64,000 bases of DNA from Ehretia macrophylla. Its lineage: Eukaryota > Streptophyta > Magnoliopsida > Boraginales > Ehretiaceae. Made by a program: the position numbers and the translations under genes. Under the pieces are notes generated by a model. That model did no database searches. It was given only the letters and a program-made list of their open reading frames with translations, and was not told where the DNA came from. Positions 35,139 to 46,600 of this stretch are shown one piece after another; position 1 is the stretch's first letter; every line of letters starts with the position of its first letter. The stretch is taken from contig CM075766.1 in the NCBI GenBank assembly GCA_037974665.1, positions 48,225,569 through 48,289,568 on the forward strand, given 5' to 3'.

Positions 35139-35720
35139 TAAGGGGTTTCGGGGTTAACTCAAATCCGGGCACGTTTCGAGGTTATGGCTAGTCTTTATTA
35201 AGTATTGAAGCTTTAGAAGTGCCTTCGTTTCGCTTGTTTGGATTTCGGAATTGGTACTTGTAGTGTAAACGCACAAAGAGAAAATCGGGAATTTAATGGT
35301 AAATGAGGTTTAACGGATGAGCTCGAGAGTCCTTGGGGTGCCATAAGGTGTGGTTTGAAGGATAGGATAACTCGTTTGGGAATCTTGAACCTTGCCTTTT
35401 GATTTGAAGCTTAATAGCAAAGATTGACAAAGGGGATTTCGGGTTGAAAGTGAATCCGGGTGCGTTTGGGCATTAGGGCTAGTGTCTAGTAAGTGATGAG
35501 GTGCTAGAAATGTATTCGTTCGCTTAGTTGAGCTCCGATTAGAGTACTTGTAATGTAATGCATAAAGAGGCAAATTCGGACTTTTCGGGTAATTGTACTT
35601 TAAAGTGAGATTTCAAGGGCTTAAGTGGTGCCATTAAGTGTCATTAGAGATTTAGTATAGTTAGATTTGAGATTCGTTATCTTGTGTGAAGTTTAGAGCT
35701 TATTTTGTTAGCATTTAGAA
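35139..35720 (+). repeat. Imperfect ~290-bp tandem duplication inside E4
   Basis: Copy 1 (about 35139-35428) and copy 2 (about 35429-35720) share in order AAGGGG-TTTCGGG, AATCCGGG, GGCTAGT-T-TAGTAAGT-like, GTACTTGTA-TGTAA, CACAAAGAG or CATAAAGAG, and TGCCATAAGG or TGCCATTAAG. Similarity is roughly 70%. A related single stretch in E5 (CAAAGGGAGAAATCGGGACT near 61150) suggests the unit predates the split of these families. Confidence 0.65.
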
Positions 35721-36595
35721 GGAGATTTGTTAGATTTCTTGTGAATTACTTGAATTAGTTGCATTAGTAGTTATTATATTGTTATGTTTGCTCTAATTGA
35801 TCATGATAGAGTTATATGTTATATAAGTGTGATGTTTATGACCTAAATACCAAGCATGTGAAAAGTGTCTAAATGAAGCTTATGTGAATTAGTTAAGCTT
35901 ATTGCATAAGTAGCTATTTGAATTGTTATACTTGTTATAATTGCTATATTTGTCTATTGATTGAGTTATAAAATGTAAATTGGAAAAAATGAGTATGATA
36001 ACTTGAATTATCTTGTCATTAGCTAGAGTTGAGTTTAGACAAATGGTTAGCTTGTTGAACATGTAAGTTGAAATGGGAGGTGATTGGCTGCCATTTAGCT
36101 AACTAAATGGAATTAGGGCCTTGTGCATGCTAATGCTAAAAAGCAAAGAATGTTTCTTGTCATATCCTCTAAGTTAGTTAAGATAATGCATGTCTAGAGA
36201 TTTTAGAGTTTGATATTGTGACATGAACTTGTAGAACTAGCTAATTAATTGCATGATTAGCATTCTTAACTCATGTTATTTGTGTATGGTCAATCGGATG
36301 AATGTAGAATGATTTTATTGCATAACTGGTTAATTAAGAATTGAAGGGAATTGATGCCATGGGAGAAGGTTCAAATGGGAGTTTGGCTAAGTTTTGTATG
36401 TTTGGCTTCCTAAAGGTGAGAGACCTGCATCCTTACGTGCATTATAGTTTATTTTCTTGCTAAAAGAGTATATTGTTTAGTATTATTGCATAATTGATAT
36501 ATGCTTATTGTTGCTAAATTGTAACTTGGTGCAAGGACAACCTACTTTTTGTCCTTAAATGTGTTTACTGATTATATTGTCATTGTTATCATTCT

Positions 36596-36770
36596 TGCAT
36601 TGCATCGTGGTTGTGCAACCTCATTGTCGCGGTGAATGCGATGGCCTCGCTGGGCGGCATCGGGCTTGCCAGTGTTGGTTGCCTTAGCTCCGTCTGCTAT
36701 TCCCTCACTCGCCTGGTCCGGAGATTGCCAGGGGGTGTTGGGTCGTAGGATCGGGTACATCCGGAGTATC
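36596..36770 (+). other. Conserved LTR module in E4
   Basis: Landmarks in order: TGCATTGCATCG, GGGCGGCATCGGGCTTGCC, CTATTCCCTCACTCGCCTGG, GTTGGGTCGTAGGATCGGG and ACATCCGGAGTATCC. The core CATCGGGCTTGC is also exact in E1, which is otherwise unrelated at this distance. Confidence 0.8.
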
Positions 36771-36966
36771 CATTGGTGTAAGGGATGCCGGCATATCGAG
36801 ATTGAGATCGTGGTTCGTGGATCGGGGATCGAAGATTTGGAGTGATAAGGGTTATCGATTGTATCCTTTTAAAATGTGGTATTAGAATTGTTATTCACTG
36901 TTTATCTATTGTATTAATTGTGTTAAGTTGCTACATTGCACGTCCCCGGTACACCTTATCCTTTAC

Positions 36967-37008
36967 TGAGCAATTGTGATTGCTCATACCTCGCTAAACA
37001 TGTTTCAG
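36967..37008 (+). other. TGAG...CTCA hairpin plus CAG acceptor-like site (E4)
   Basis: Perfect 8-bp arms TGAGCAAT and ATTGCTCA around a 4-nt loop (36967-36986). ACATGTTTCAG then GTGG follows 20 nt later (AG at 37007-37008). The arm sequence differs from E1, E2/E5 and E3 except for the closing TGAG/CTCA, yet stays fully complementary. Confidence 0.75.
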
Positions 37009-37277
37009 GTGGTGCAGTTGGAAGAGTTGCCTTGGTTGTTGTGTACTATTACTTGAGATTGGAGTGATTGCTTGCTAAACTGTAGAAGACCTTGCTTGTC
37101 TACTTTATGTTCTATTTTGGAGCCTAAGGGCTTATGTATATATATTTGAGTGGTTGCAATTTGAAAGCTAAGTGGATGTAGTAAGTGTTATGGAATTGTG
37201 GCATGTAATAACTTATGCTTCTGCTTCTAGCTACGTTGCATGCTTGTATGTGTTTATATTGTCTTGTGTTGCTTAAG

Positions 37278-37420
37278 GCTCGGATGGCCTTGAAGTTGGG
37301 ATTTCAATTAGAAATGCTGTTCATTTGCTTCGTGTTTTATTTGAATGCTTACAGGTTTTCAGAATGTCCACGGTATAGGGAAAACTCTGTCCGTTTTTCC
37401 TAAAATCTGTGCCCGGGTTG
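37278..37420 (+). other. Terminal LTR block shared by E4 and E5
   Basis: Shared landmarks: CTCGGATGGCCTTGA, TTACAGGTTTT, ACTCTGTCCGT, a CCTAAAA stretch and TGCCCGGGTT, at 37278 onward here and 62391-62525 in E5. It is the last recognisable block before the LTR end and is missing from both E2 LTRs. Confidence 0.72.
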
Positions 37421-37924
37421 GGATGCGGTTGAGAATAGCATGGTTACTAGAGCCTCCGGTCTCGTAAGGGATCGGGGCGTTACACTAGACCTACAAACTG
37501 AGGGCGTGTGGCTTGGGACCAGGCCTTCGTCGCTCCGGTGCCCATAACTTTTGATCCGTAAAGAGTTACGCAGCGCACAGCATACCGTTGGAAAGCTCTC
37601 CGAGTGCTCTACGACAAAAGTAGATAGTCTGCTCGGCTGCGCCTGTTTTTGGAGCCCAAAATCGAACGTTTTCATCAGTTTTGGGACACTTTTCTTATTT
37701 TGCGCTGTTTTTCCATCCCGGATCGTACGTCGTGAGCCACGAAAAGGACGACAACCTAATCCATCACATTTCTATTATTGAATCCAGCGGCACCTTAGGC
37801 AAGACAACTTCGCTTCATGTAAAGGCTGGGCCCGCAAACCGAGGGCGTGGGGCTTGGGACCAGGTCTTTGTCGCTCTGGTGCATATAACTTTTGATCCGT
37901 AAGGAGTTACGCGGTGCACAGCAT

Positions 37925-39286
37925 ACCGTTGGAAAGCTCTTCCAGAGCTCTACGACAGAGGTAGTAAGCCTGCTCGGCTACGTCTATTTTCAGAACCCAA
38001 AATTGAACATTTTCATCAGTTTCGGGACACTTTTCTTCTTTTGCACTGTTTTCCGTCTCGGATCGTATGTTGTGAGCTGCGAAAAGGATGACAACCTAAT
38101 CCATCACATTTCTATTATGGAATCCCATGGCAACTTGGGCAAGTCAACTTCGCTTCACGTAAAGGCTAGGCCTGCAAACAGAGGGCGTGGGGCTTGGGAA
38201 CAGGTCTCCGTCGCACCGGTGACCATAACTTTTGATCCGTAAGGAGTTACGCGGCGCACAGCATACCGTTGGAAATCTCTCCGAGAGCTCTACGATAGGG
38301 GCAGTAAGCTTGCTCGGCTGTGCCTGCTTTTGTAACCCAAAATCAAACGTTTTCATTAGTTTCAGGATACTTTTCTTCTTTTGCGCTGTTTTTCCATCCC
38401 GGACCGTACGTCGTGAGCCGTGAAAAGGACGATAACCTAATCCATCACATTTCCATTATCGAATCCCATGGCACCTTGGGCAAGACAACTTCGCTTCACG
38501 TAGAGGCTGGGCCTGCAAACCGAGGACGTGGGGCTTGGGACCAGGTCTCCGTTGCTCCGGTGCCTATAACTTTCGATACGTAAGGAGTTACTCGGCGCAC
38601 AGCATACAGTTGGAAAGCTCTCCGAGAGTTCTACGACAGAGGTAGTAAGTCTGCTCGGCTACGTCTATTTTTGGAACCCAAAATTGAACATTTTCATCAG
38701 TTTCGGGACACTTTTCTTCTTTTGCGCTGTTTTCCATCTCGGATCGTATGTTGTGAGCCGCGAAAAGGACGACAACCTAATCCATCACATTTCTATTATG
38801 GAATCCCATGGCAACTTGGGCAAGTCAACTTCGCTTCACGTAAAGGCTGGGCCTGCAAACAGAGGGCGTGGGGCTTAGGAACAGGTCTCCGTCGCACCGG
38901 TGACCATAACTTTTGATCCGTAAGGAGTTACGCAGCGCACAGCATACCGTTGCAAATCTCTCCGAGAGCTCTACGATAGGGGCAGTAAGCTTGCTCGGCT
39001 GTGCCTGTTTTTGTAACCCAAAATCAAACATTTTCATTAGTTTCAGGACACTTTTCTTCTTTTGCACTGTTTTCCCGTCCCGGACCGTACGTCGTGAGCC
39101 GTGAAAAGGACGATAACCTAATCCATCACATTTCTATTATCGAATCCCATGGCACCTTGGGCAAGACAACTTCGCTTCACGTAGAGGCTAGGCCTGCAAA
39201 CCGAGGGCGTGGGGATTGGGACCAGGTCTCCGTCGCTCCGATGCCTATAACTTTCGATCCGTAAGGAGTTACGCAGTGCACAGCAT
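37925..39286. repeat. Tandemly duplicated satellite dimer (2 x 681 bp)
   Basis: Positions 37925-38605 and 38606-39286 correspond at an offset of 681 bp. Shared rare variants include GGAATCCCATGGCAACTTGGG, followed by AAGTCAACTTCGC, in the first monomer, and CCCGGACCGTACGTCG plus GTGCCTGCTTTTGTAACCC or GTGCCTGTTTTTGTAACCC in the second. Confidence 0.8.
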
Positions 39287-39299
39287 ACCGTTGGAAAGC

Positions 39300-41690
39300 T
39301 CTCCAAGAGCTCTGCAACGGGAGCAACAAGCCTGCTCGGCTGCACCTATTTTCATAGTTCAAAATCGAACATTTTCTTCAATTTTGGGATACTTTTCTTC
39401 TTTTGCGCTGCTTTTCCGTCCCAGATCGTATGCCGTGAGCTACGAAAAGGACGACAACCTAATCCATCACATTTCTATTATCGAATCCCAAAGCACCTAG
39501 GGCAAGAGAACTTCGCTTCACGTAGAGGCTGATCCCGCAAACAGAGGGCGTGGAGCTTGGGATCAAGTCTCCGTCGCCCCGGTGCCCATAACTTTTGATC
39601 CGTAAGGAGTTATACAGCGCACAACATACTGTTGGAAATCTCTCTGAGAGCTCTACGACAAGGGTAGCAAGCCCGCTCGGCTGTGCCTATTTTTGAAGCC
39701 CAAAATCGAACATTTTTATCGATTTTGAGACACTTTTAATCTTTTGCGCTATTTTTCCATCGAGGATTGTACGTCGTGAGCTGCGAAAAGGACGACAACC
39801 TAATCTATCACATTTCTATTATCGATTTCCACGGTACCTTGGGCAAGACAACTTCGCTTCACGTAGAGGCTGGGCCCACAAACCGAGAGCGTGGGGCTTG
39901 GGACCAGGTCTCTGTCGCTCTGGTGTCCATAACTTTTGATCTGTAAGGAGTTACGCGGAGCACAGCATACCGTTGGAAAGCTCTCCAAGAGCTCTACGAC
40001 GGGTGCAGCAAGCCTACAAAGTTGTGCCTATTTTTGTAGCCCAAAATCAAACGTTTTCATCAGTTTCGGGACACTTATCTACTTTTGCGTTGTTTTTCCG
40101 TCCCTGATCGTAAGTCGTGAGCCGTGAAAAAGACGACAACTTAATCCATCACATTTCTATTATCGAATCCCACAGTACCTTGGGCAAGACAATTTTCTTC
40201 ACGTAGAGGCTGGGCCTGCAAACCGAGGGCGTTAGGCTTGGGACCAGGTATTCGTCGCTCTGGTTCCCATAAATTTTGATCTGTAAGGAGTTATGCGGAG
40301 CACAGCATACCGTTGGAAAGCTCTCCGAGAGCTCTACGATTGGGGTAGCAAGCATGCTCGACTGCGCCTATTTTTGGACCCCAAAATTGATCATTTTCAT
40401 CAATTTCGGGACACTTTACTTCTTTTGCGTTATTTTTCCATCCCAGATCGTACGTCGTGAGCCGCGAAAAGGACGACAACCTAATTCATCACATTGCTTT
40501 TACCGAATCCCATGGTACCTTCAGCAAGACAACTTCGCTTCACGTAGAGGCTGGGCCCACAAACCGAGGGAGTGGAGCTTAGGACCTGGTCTCCGTCGCT
40601 CCAGTGCCCATAACTTTTGATCCGTAAGGAGTTATGCGGCACATAGCATACCGTTGGATAGCTCTCTGAGAGCTTTACGACGGGGGCAGTAAGCTTGCTC
40701 AGTTGTGCCTATCTTCAAAGCCCAAAATCAAACGTTTTCTTCAGTTGTAGTATACTTTTCTTCTTTTGCGCTGTTTTTTCATCCCTGATCGTGCGTCATG
40801 AGCCGCGAAAATGATAACCACCTAATCCATCACATTTATATTATCGAATCCTACCACAACTTGGGCAAGACAACTTTGTTTCACGTAGAAGCTGGGCCCG
40901 TAAACCAAGAGCGTGGGGCTTGGGACAAGGTCTCCGTCGCTCCGGTGCCCATAACTTATAATCCGTAAAGAGTTACACGGCGCACAACATACCGTTGGAA
41001 AGCTCTCCAAGAACTCTACGATGGGGGTAGCAAGCCTACTAAGCTGTGCCTATTTTCATAGCTCAAAATCCAACTTTTTCTTCTGTTTCGGGACACTTTT
41101 CTTCTTTTGCGCTGTTTTTCCCTCTCGAATCGTACGTTGTGAGCCGTGAAAAGCACGACTACCTAATCCATCAGATTTCTATTATCGAATCCCATGGCAC
41201 CTTAGGCAAGACAACTTCTCTTCACATAGAGGCTAGACCTGCAAACCGAGAGCGTGGGGCTTAGGACCAGGTCTCCGTCGCTCCGGTGCCCATAACTTTT
41301 GATCCGTAAAGAGTTACGTGGCACACAACATACCATTGGAAAGCTTTCCGAGAGCTCTACGACTAGGGCAGTAAGCCTACTTGGCAGCGTCTATTTTCAA
41401 AGACCAAAATCGAACGTTTTCATCCATTTTAGGACATTTTTCTTCTTTTGCGCTGTTTTTCCATCCTGGATCGTACGTCGTGAGCTGCAAAAAGGAAGAC
41501 AGCTTAATCCATCACATTTCTATTATCGAATCCCATAGCACCTTGGGCAAGACAACTTCGCTTCACGTAGAGGCTGGGCCCGCAAACCGAGGGTGTGGGG
41601 CTTGGGACCAGGTCTCTGTCGCTCCCGTGCCCATAACTTTTGATCCATAAGGAGTTATGTGGAGCACAACAGACTGTTGGAAAGCTCTCC
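39300..41690. repeat. Duplicated multi-monomer block, right copy with one extra monomer
   Basis: Partner of 31960-34235. The extra monomer (roughly 40281-40620) is not like its neighbours; its core is nearly identical to 49108-49370. Confidence 0.72.
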
Positions 41691-43342
41691 GTGAGCCCTA
41701 AGATAGGGGCTGCAAGCCTGCTCGGCTGAGCCTATTTTCGGAGCCTAAAATCGAACGTTTTCATAAGTTTTGGGACACTTTTCTTCTTTTGCGCTATTTT
41801 TCTATCACGAATTGTACGTCGTGACCCGTGAAAAGGATGACAACTTAATCCAACACATTTCTATTATCGAATTCCACAGTACCTTGGGCAATACAACTTC
41901 ACTTCACGTAGAGGCTAGGACCGCAAACCAAGGGCATGGGGCTTGGGACCAAGTCTCCATCGCTCCGGTGCTCATAACTTTTAATCCGTAAGAAGTTACG
42001 TGATGCACAACATACCGTTGGAAAGCTCTCCGAGTGCTCTACGACAGAAGTAGATAGTCTGCTCGGCTGCGCATATTTTTGGATCCCAAAATTGAACGTT
42101 TTCATCAGTTTTGGGACACTTTTCTTCTTTTGCGCTGTTTTTTCGTCCCAGATCGTACGTTGTGAGCCTCGAAAAGGACGACAACCTAATCCATCACATT
42201 TCTATTATCGAATTCCATGGCGCCTTGGTTAAGACAACTTTGCTTCACGTACAGGTTGGGCCCGCAAATAGAGGGCGTGGTGCTTGGGACCAGGTCCCCG
42301 TCGCCCCGATGCCCATAACTTTTGATCCGTAAAGAGTTACGCTGCGCACAGCATACCGTTGGAAATCTCTCTGATTGCTCTACGACGGGGGCAGCAGCCT
42401 CCTTAGCTTTGCCTATTTTTGTAGCTCAAAATTGAACATTTTCATCAGTTTCGCTACACTTTTCTTCTTTTGCGCTATTTTTCTATCCCGGATTGTACGT
42501 CGTGAGCCGCGAAAACGACGACAACCTAATCCATTACATTTCTATTATCGAATCCCATGGTACCTTGCGCAAGAGAACTTCGCTTAACGTAGAGGTTGAG
42601 CCCGCAAACCGAGGGGGTGGGGCTTAGGACCAAGTCTCCGTCGCTCTGGTACCCATAACTTTTGATCCGTATAGAGTTACGCAGTGCGCAGTATACCGTT
42701 AGAAAGCTCTTTGAGAGCTCTACGATGGGGGCAGCAAGCCTGCTCGGCTACGTCTATTTTTGGTGCCCAAAATCGAATGTTTTCATCAGTTTTGGGACAC
42801 TTTTCTTCTTTTGTGCTGTTTTTTCCTCCCGGATCGTACGTCGTGAGCCGCGAAAAGGACGACAACTTAATCCATCACATTTCAATTATCGAATCCCACG
42901 GCACCTTGGTTGAGACAGCTTCGCTTCACGTAGAGGCTAGGCCAGCAAATCGAGGGCGTGGGGTTTGGGACCAGGTCTCCGTTGCTCCAGTGCCTATAAC
43001 TTTTGATCCGTAAGGTGTAACGCGGCACACAGTATACCGTTGGAAAGCTCTCAGAGAGCTCTACAACGGGGTCAGCAAGCCTGCATAGCTGCACCAATTT
43101 TCAGAGCCCAAAATCAAACATTTTCATCAGTTTTAGGACACTTTTATTTTTTTGCGCTATTTTTTCGTCCTGGATCGTACGTTGTGAGCTGCGAAAAGGA
43201 CGACAACCTAATCCATCAAATTTCTATTATCGAATCCCACGGCACCTTAGGCAAGACAACTTAGCTTCACATAGAGGCTGGGCCCACAAACCGAGGGCGT
43301 GGGCTTGGGACCAAGTCTCTATCGCTCCTGTGCCCATAACCT

Positions 43343-43656
43343 TTGATCCGTAAGGAGTTACGTGGTGCACAGTATACCGTTGGTAAGCCCTCCGAGAGCT
43401 CTACGACAGGGGCAGCAAGCCAGCCCACCTGCGCATATTCTCGGAGTCCAAAATCGAACGTTTTCATCAGTTTCGGGACACTTTTCTTCTTTTGCGCTGT
43501 TTTTCCGTCCTGGATCGTACCTAATCCATCACATTTCTATTATCGAATCCCATGGCACCTTGGGCAAGACAACTTTGCTTCATGTAGAGGCTGGGCCCGC
43601 AAACCGAGGGCGTGGGGCTTGGGACAAGGTCTCTGTCGCTACGGTGCCATAACTTT
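43343..43656. repeat. Satellite monomer with ~27-bp deletion
   Basis: The spacing between consecutive GATCCGTAAGG landmarks falls from 340 to about 313 bp. GGATCGTAC joins directly to CTAATCC at about 43520, losing the usual GTCGTGAGCCGCGAAAAGG-type segment. It happens to join two open frames, an artefact. Confidence 0.8.
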
Positions 43657-46600
43657 TGATTTGTAAGGAGTTACGCGGCGCACAGCATACCATTGGAAAT
43701 CTCTACGAGAGCTCTACGACGAGGGAAGCAAGCCTGCTCGGTTGCGACTGTTGTTGTAGCCCAAAATCGAACGTCTTCATTAGTTTCAGGACACTCTTAT
43801 TCTTTTGCGCTGTTTTTTCGTCCCGGATCGTACGTCGTGAGCTGCAAAAAGGACGACAACCAAATCCATCACATTTCTATTATCAAATCTCACGGTACCT
43901 GGGGCAAGACAACTTCACTTGACATAGAGGCTGGGCCCTCAAACCGAGGGCGTGGAGCTTAGGACCAGGTCTCTGTTGCTCCAGTGCCCCTAACTTTTGA
44001 TCCGTGAGGAGTTACACTGCACACAACATACCGTTGGAAAGCTTTCCGAGAGTTTTATGACGGAGCCAGCAAGCTTTCTAGGCTGCGCCTATTTTCGGAT
44101 CACAAAATTGAACGTTTTCATATGTTTTGGGACAATTTTCTTCTTTTGCGCTGTTTTTCCGTCCGGGATTGTACGTCGTGAGCCGCGAAAAGGATGGCAA
44201 CCTAATCCATCACATTTCTATTATCGAATCCCATGGCACCTTGGGCAAGAAAAACTTCATTTCACATAGAGGCTGGGCCCGCAAACCGAGGGCGTGGGGC
44301 TTAGGACAAGGTTTCCGTCGCTCCGGTGCCCATAACTTTTGATCCGTAAGGAGTTATGAGGCGCACAGCATACGTTGGAAAACTCTCCGAGTGCTCTATG
44401 ATGGGGGCAGCAAGCATGCTCGGCTGCGCCTATTTTCGGAGCCCAAAATCAAAAGTTTTCATTAATTTTGGGACACTTTTCTTCTTTTACGTTATTTTTC
44501 CGTCCCGGATCGTACGTCGTGAGCCGCAAAAATAACGACGACCTAATTCATCACATTGCTCTTACCGAATCCCACGGTACCTTTGGCAAGACAACTTCGC
44601 TTCACGTAGAGGTTAGGCCTGCAAACCGTGGGCGTAGGGCTTGGGACCAAGTCTCCGTTGCTCCGGTGCCTATAACTTTTGATCTGTAGGGAGTTATGAG
44701 GTACAAAACTTACCGTTGGAAAGCTCTTTGAGAGCTCTACGATGGGGCAGCAAACCTACTACTCCGTGCCTATTTTTGGAGCCCAAAATCAAACGTTTTC
44801 AACAATTTCGGGACACTTTTCTTCTTTTGAGATGTTTTTCCGTCCCGGATCGTACGTCATGTGCTGCAAAAAGGACGGCAACCTAATCCATTACATTTCT
44901 ATTACTGAACCCCATGGCACTTTAGGCAAGACAACTTCGCTTACGTAGAGGCTGGGCCTGCAAACCAAGTGCGTGGGCCTTAGGACCAGGTCTCCGTCGC
45001 TCCGGTGCCCATAATTTTTGATTCGTAAGGAGTTACGCGACACACAGCATACCATTGGAAAGCTCTCCGAGAGCTCTACGATGGGGGCAGCAATCTTGCT
45101 CGGCTGCGCCCATTTTCAGAGCCCAAAAGCAAACATTTTCATCAGTTTCGGGATACTTTTTCTCTTTTGTATTGTTTTTCCGTCCCGGATCATATGTTGT
45201 GAGTCGCGAAAAAGACGACAACCTAATCCATCACATTTATGTTACCGAATACCACGGCACCTTCGGCAAGACAACTTCGCTTCACGTAGCGGTTGGGCCC
45301 GCAAATTGAGGGCATGGGGCTTGGGACCAGGTCTTTATCGCTCCGGTGCCCAAAACTTTTGATACGTAAGGAGTTACGCGGTGCGCAACATACAATTGGA
45401 AAGCTCTCCGAGAGTTCTACGACTGGGGCAGCAAGCATGCTCGGCTTTGCCAATTTTTGGAGCCCAAAATTGAACGTTTTCATCAATTTCGAGACACTTT
45501 TCTTCTATTGCGTTGTTTTTCCATCCCTGATCGTACGTCGTGAGCCGCGAAATGGACGATAGCCTAATTCATCACATTGTTTTTACCGAATCCCACGGTA
45601 CCTTCAACAAGACAACATCGCTTCACGTAGAGGCTAGGCCCGCAAACCGAGGGCTTGGGGCTTGGGACCAGGTCTCCGTCGCTCCAATGCCCATAACTTT
45701 TGATCCGCAAGGAGTTACGTGGCGCACAGCATACCGTTGAAAAGCTCTCTGAGAGCTCTACTACGAGGGGAGAAAACCTACTAGGCTGCGCCTATTTTTG
45801 GAGCCCAAAATCGAACATTTTCATCAATTTTGGGACATTTTTCGTCTTTAGCGCTATTTTTTCATTCCGGATCGTACGTTGTGAGCCGCGAAAAGGACGA
45901 CAACCTAATCCATCACATTTCTATTACCAAATCCCACTGTACCTTGGGCAAGAAAACTTTGCTTCATGTAGAGGCTGGGCCCGCAAACCAAGGGCGTTGG
46001 GATTGAGACCAGGTTTCCGTCGCTCCGGTGCCCATAACTTTTGATCTGTGAGGAATTACATGGCACAAAACATACCGTTGGAAAGTTCTCGGAGAGCTCT
46101 ACGATGGGGCAGCAAACCTACTACTCTGCGCTTGTTTTTGGAGCCCAAAATCGAATGTTTTCATCAATTTTGGGACACTTTTCTTCTTTTGAGATGTTTT
46201 TCTGTCCCGGATCGTACGTTGTGAGCCGCAAAAAGAATGACAGCCTAATCCATCACATTTCTATTACCGAATACCAAGGCACCTTGGGTAAGACAACTTC
46301 ATTTCACATAGAGGCTGGGCCTGCAAACCAAGGTCGTAGGCTTGGGACCAGGTCTCCGTCGCTCCGGTGCCCACAATTTTTGATCTGTAAGGAGGTACGC
46401 GGCTTACAGTATACCATTGGAAAGCTCTCTAAGAGTTCTACGACGAGGGGAACAAGCCTACTCGGCTATGCCTATTTTTAGGGCCCAAAATCAAACGTTT
46501 TTATCTGTTTCGGGATAATTTTCTTCTTTTACGCTGTTTTTTCGTCCCGGATCGTATGTCGTGAGCTGCGAAAAGGACGACAACCTAATCCATCACATTT

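Larger units (their letters stand above)
34241..37484 (+). mobile_element. E4: solo LTR, plus orientation
   Basis: A 3244-bp insertion flanked by exact TSD CTAGA (34236-34240 and 37485-37489). It begins TATGACACCCCG and ends GGATCGGGGCGTTACA. The expected start would be TG, so the second base has probably mutated G to A. No primer site, purine tract or second LTR, hence a solo LTR. It carries the conserved module (36596-36770), hairpin/acceptor (36967-37008) and a terminal block (37278-37420) shared with E5. Short frames at 35310-35573, 36572-36845 and 37215-37403 resemble no known protein. Confidence 0.88.
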
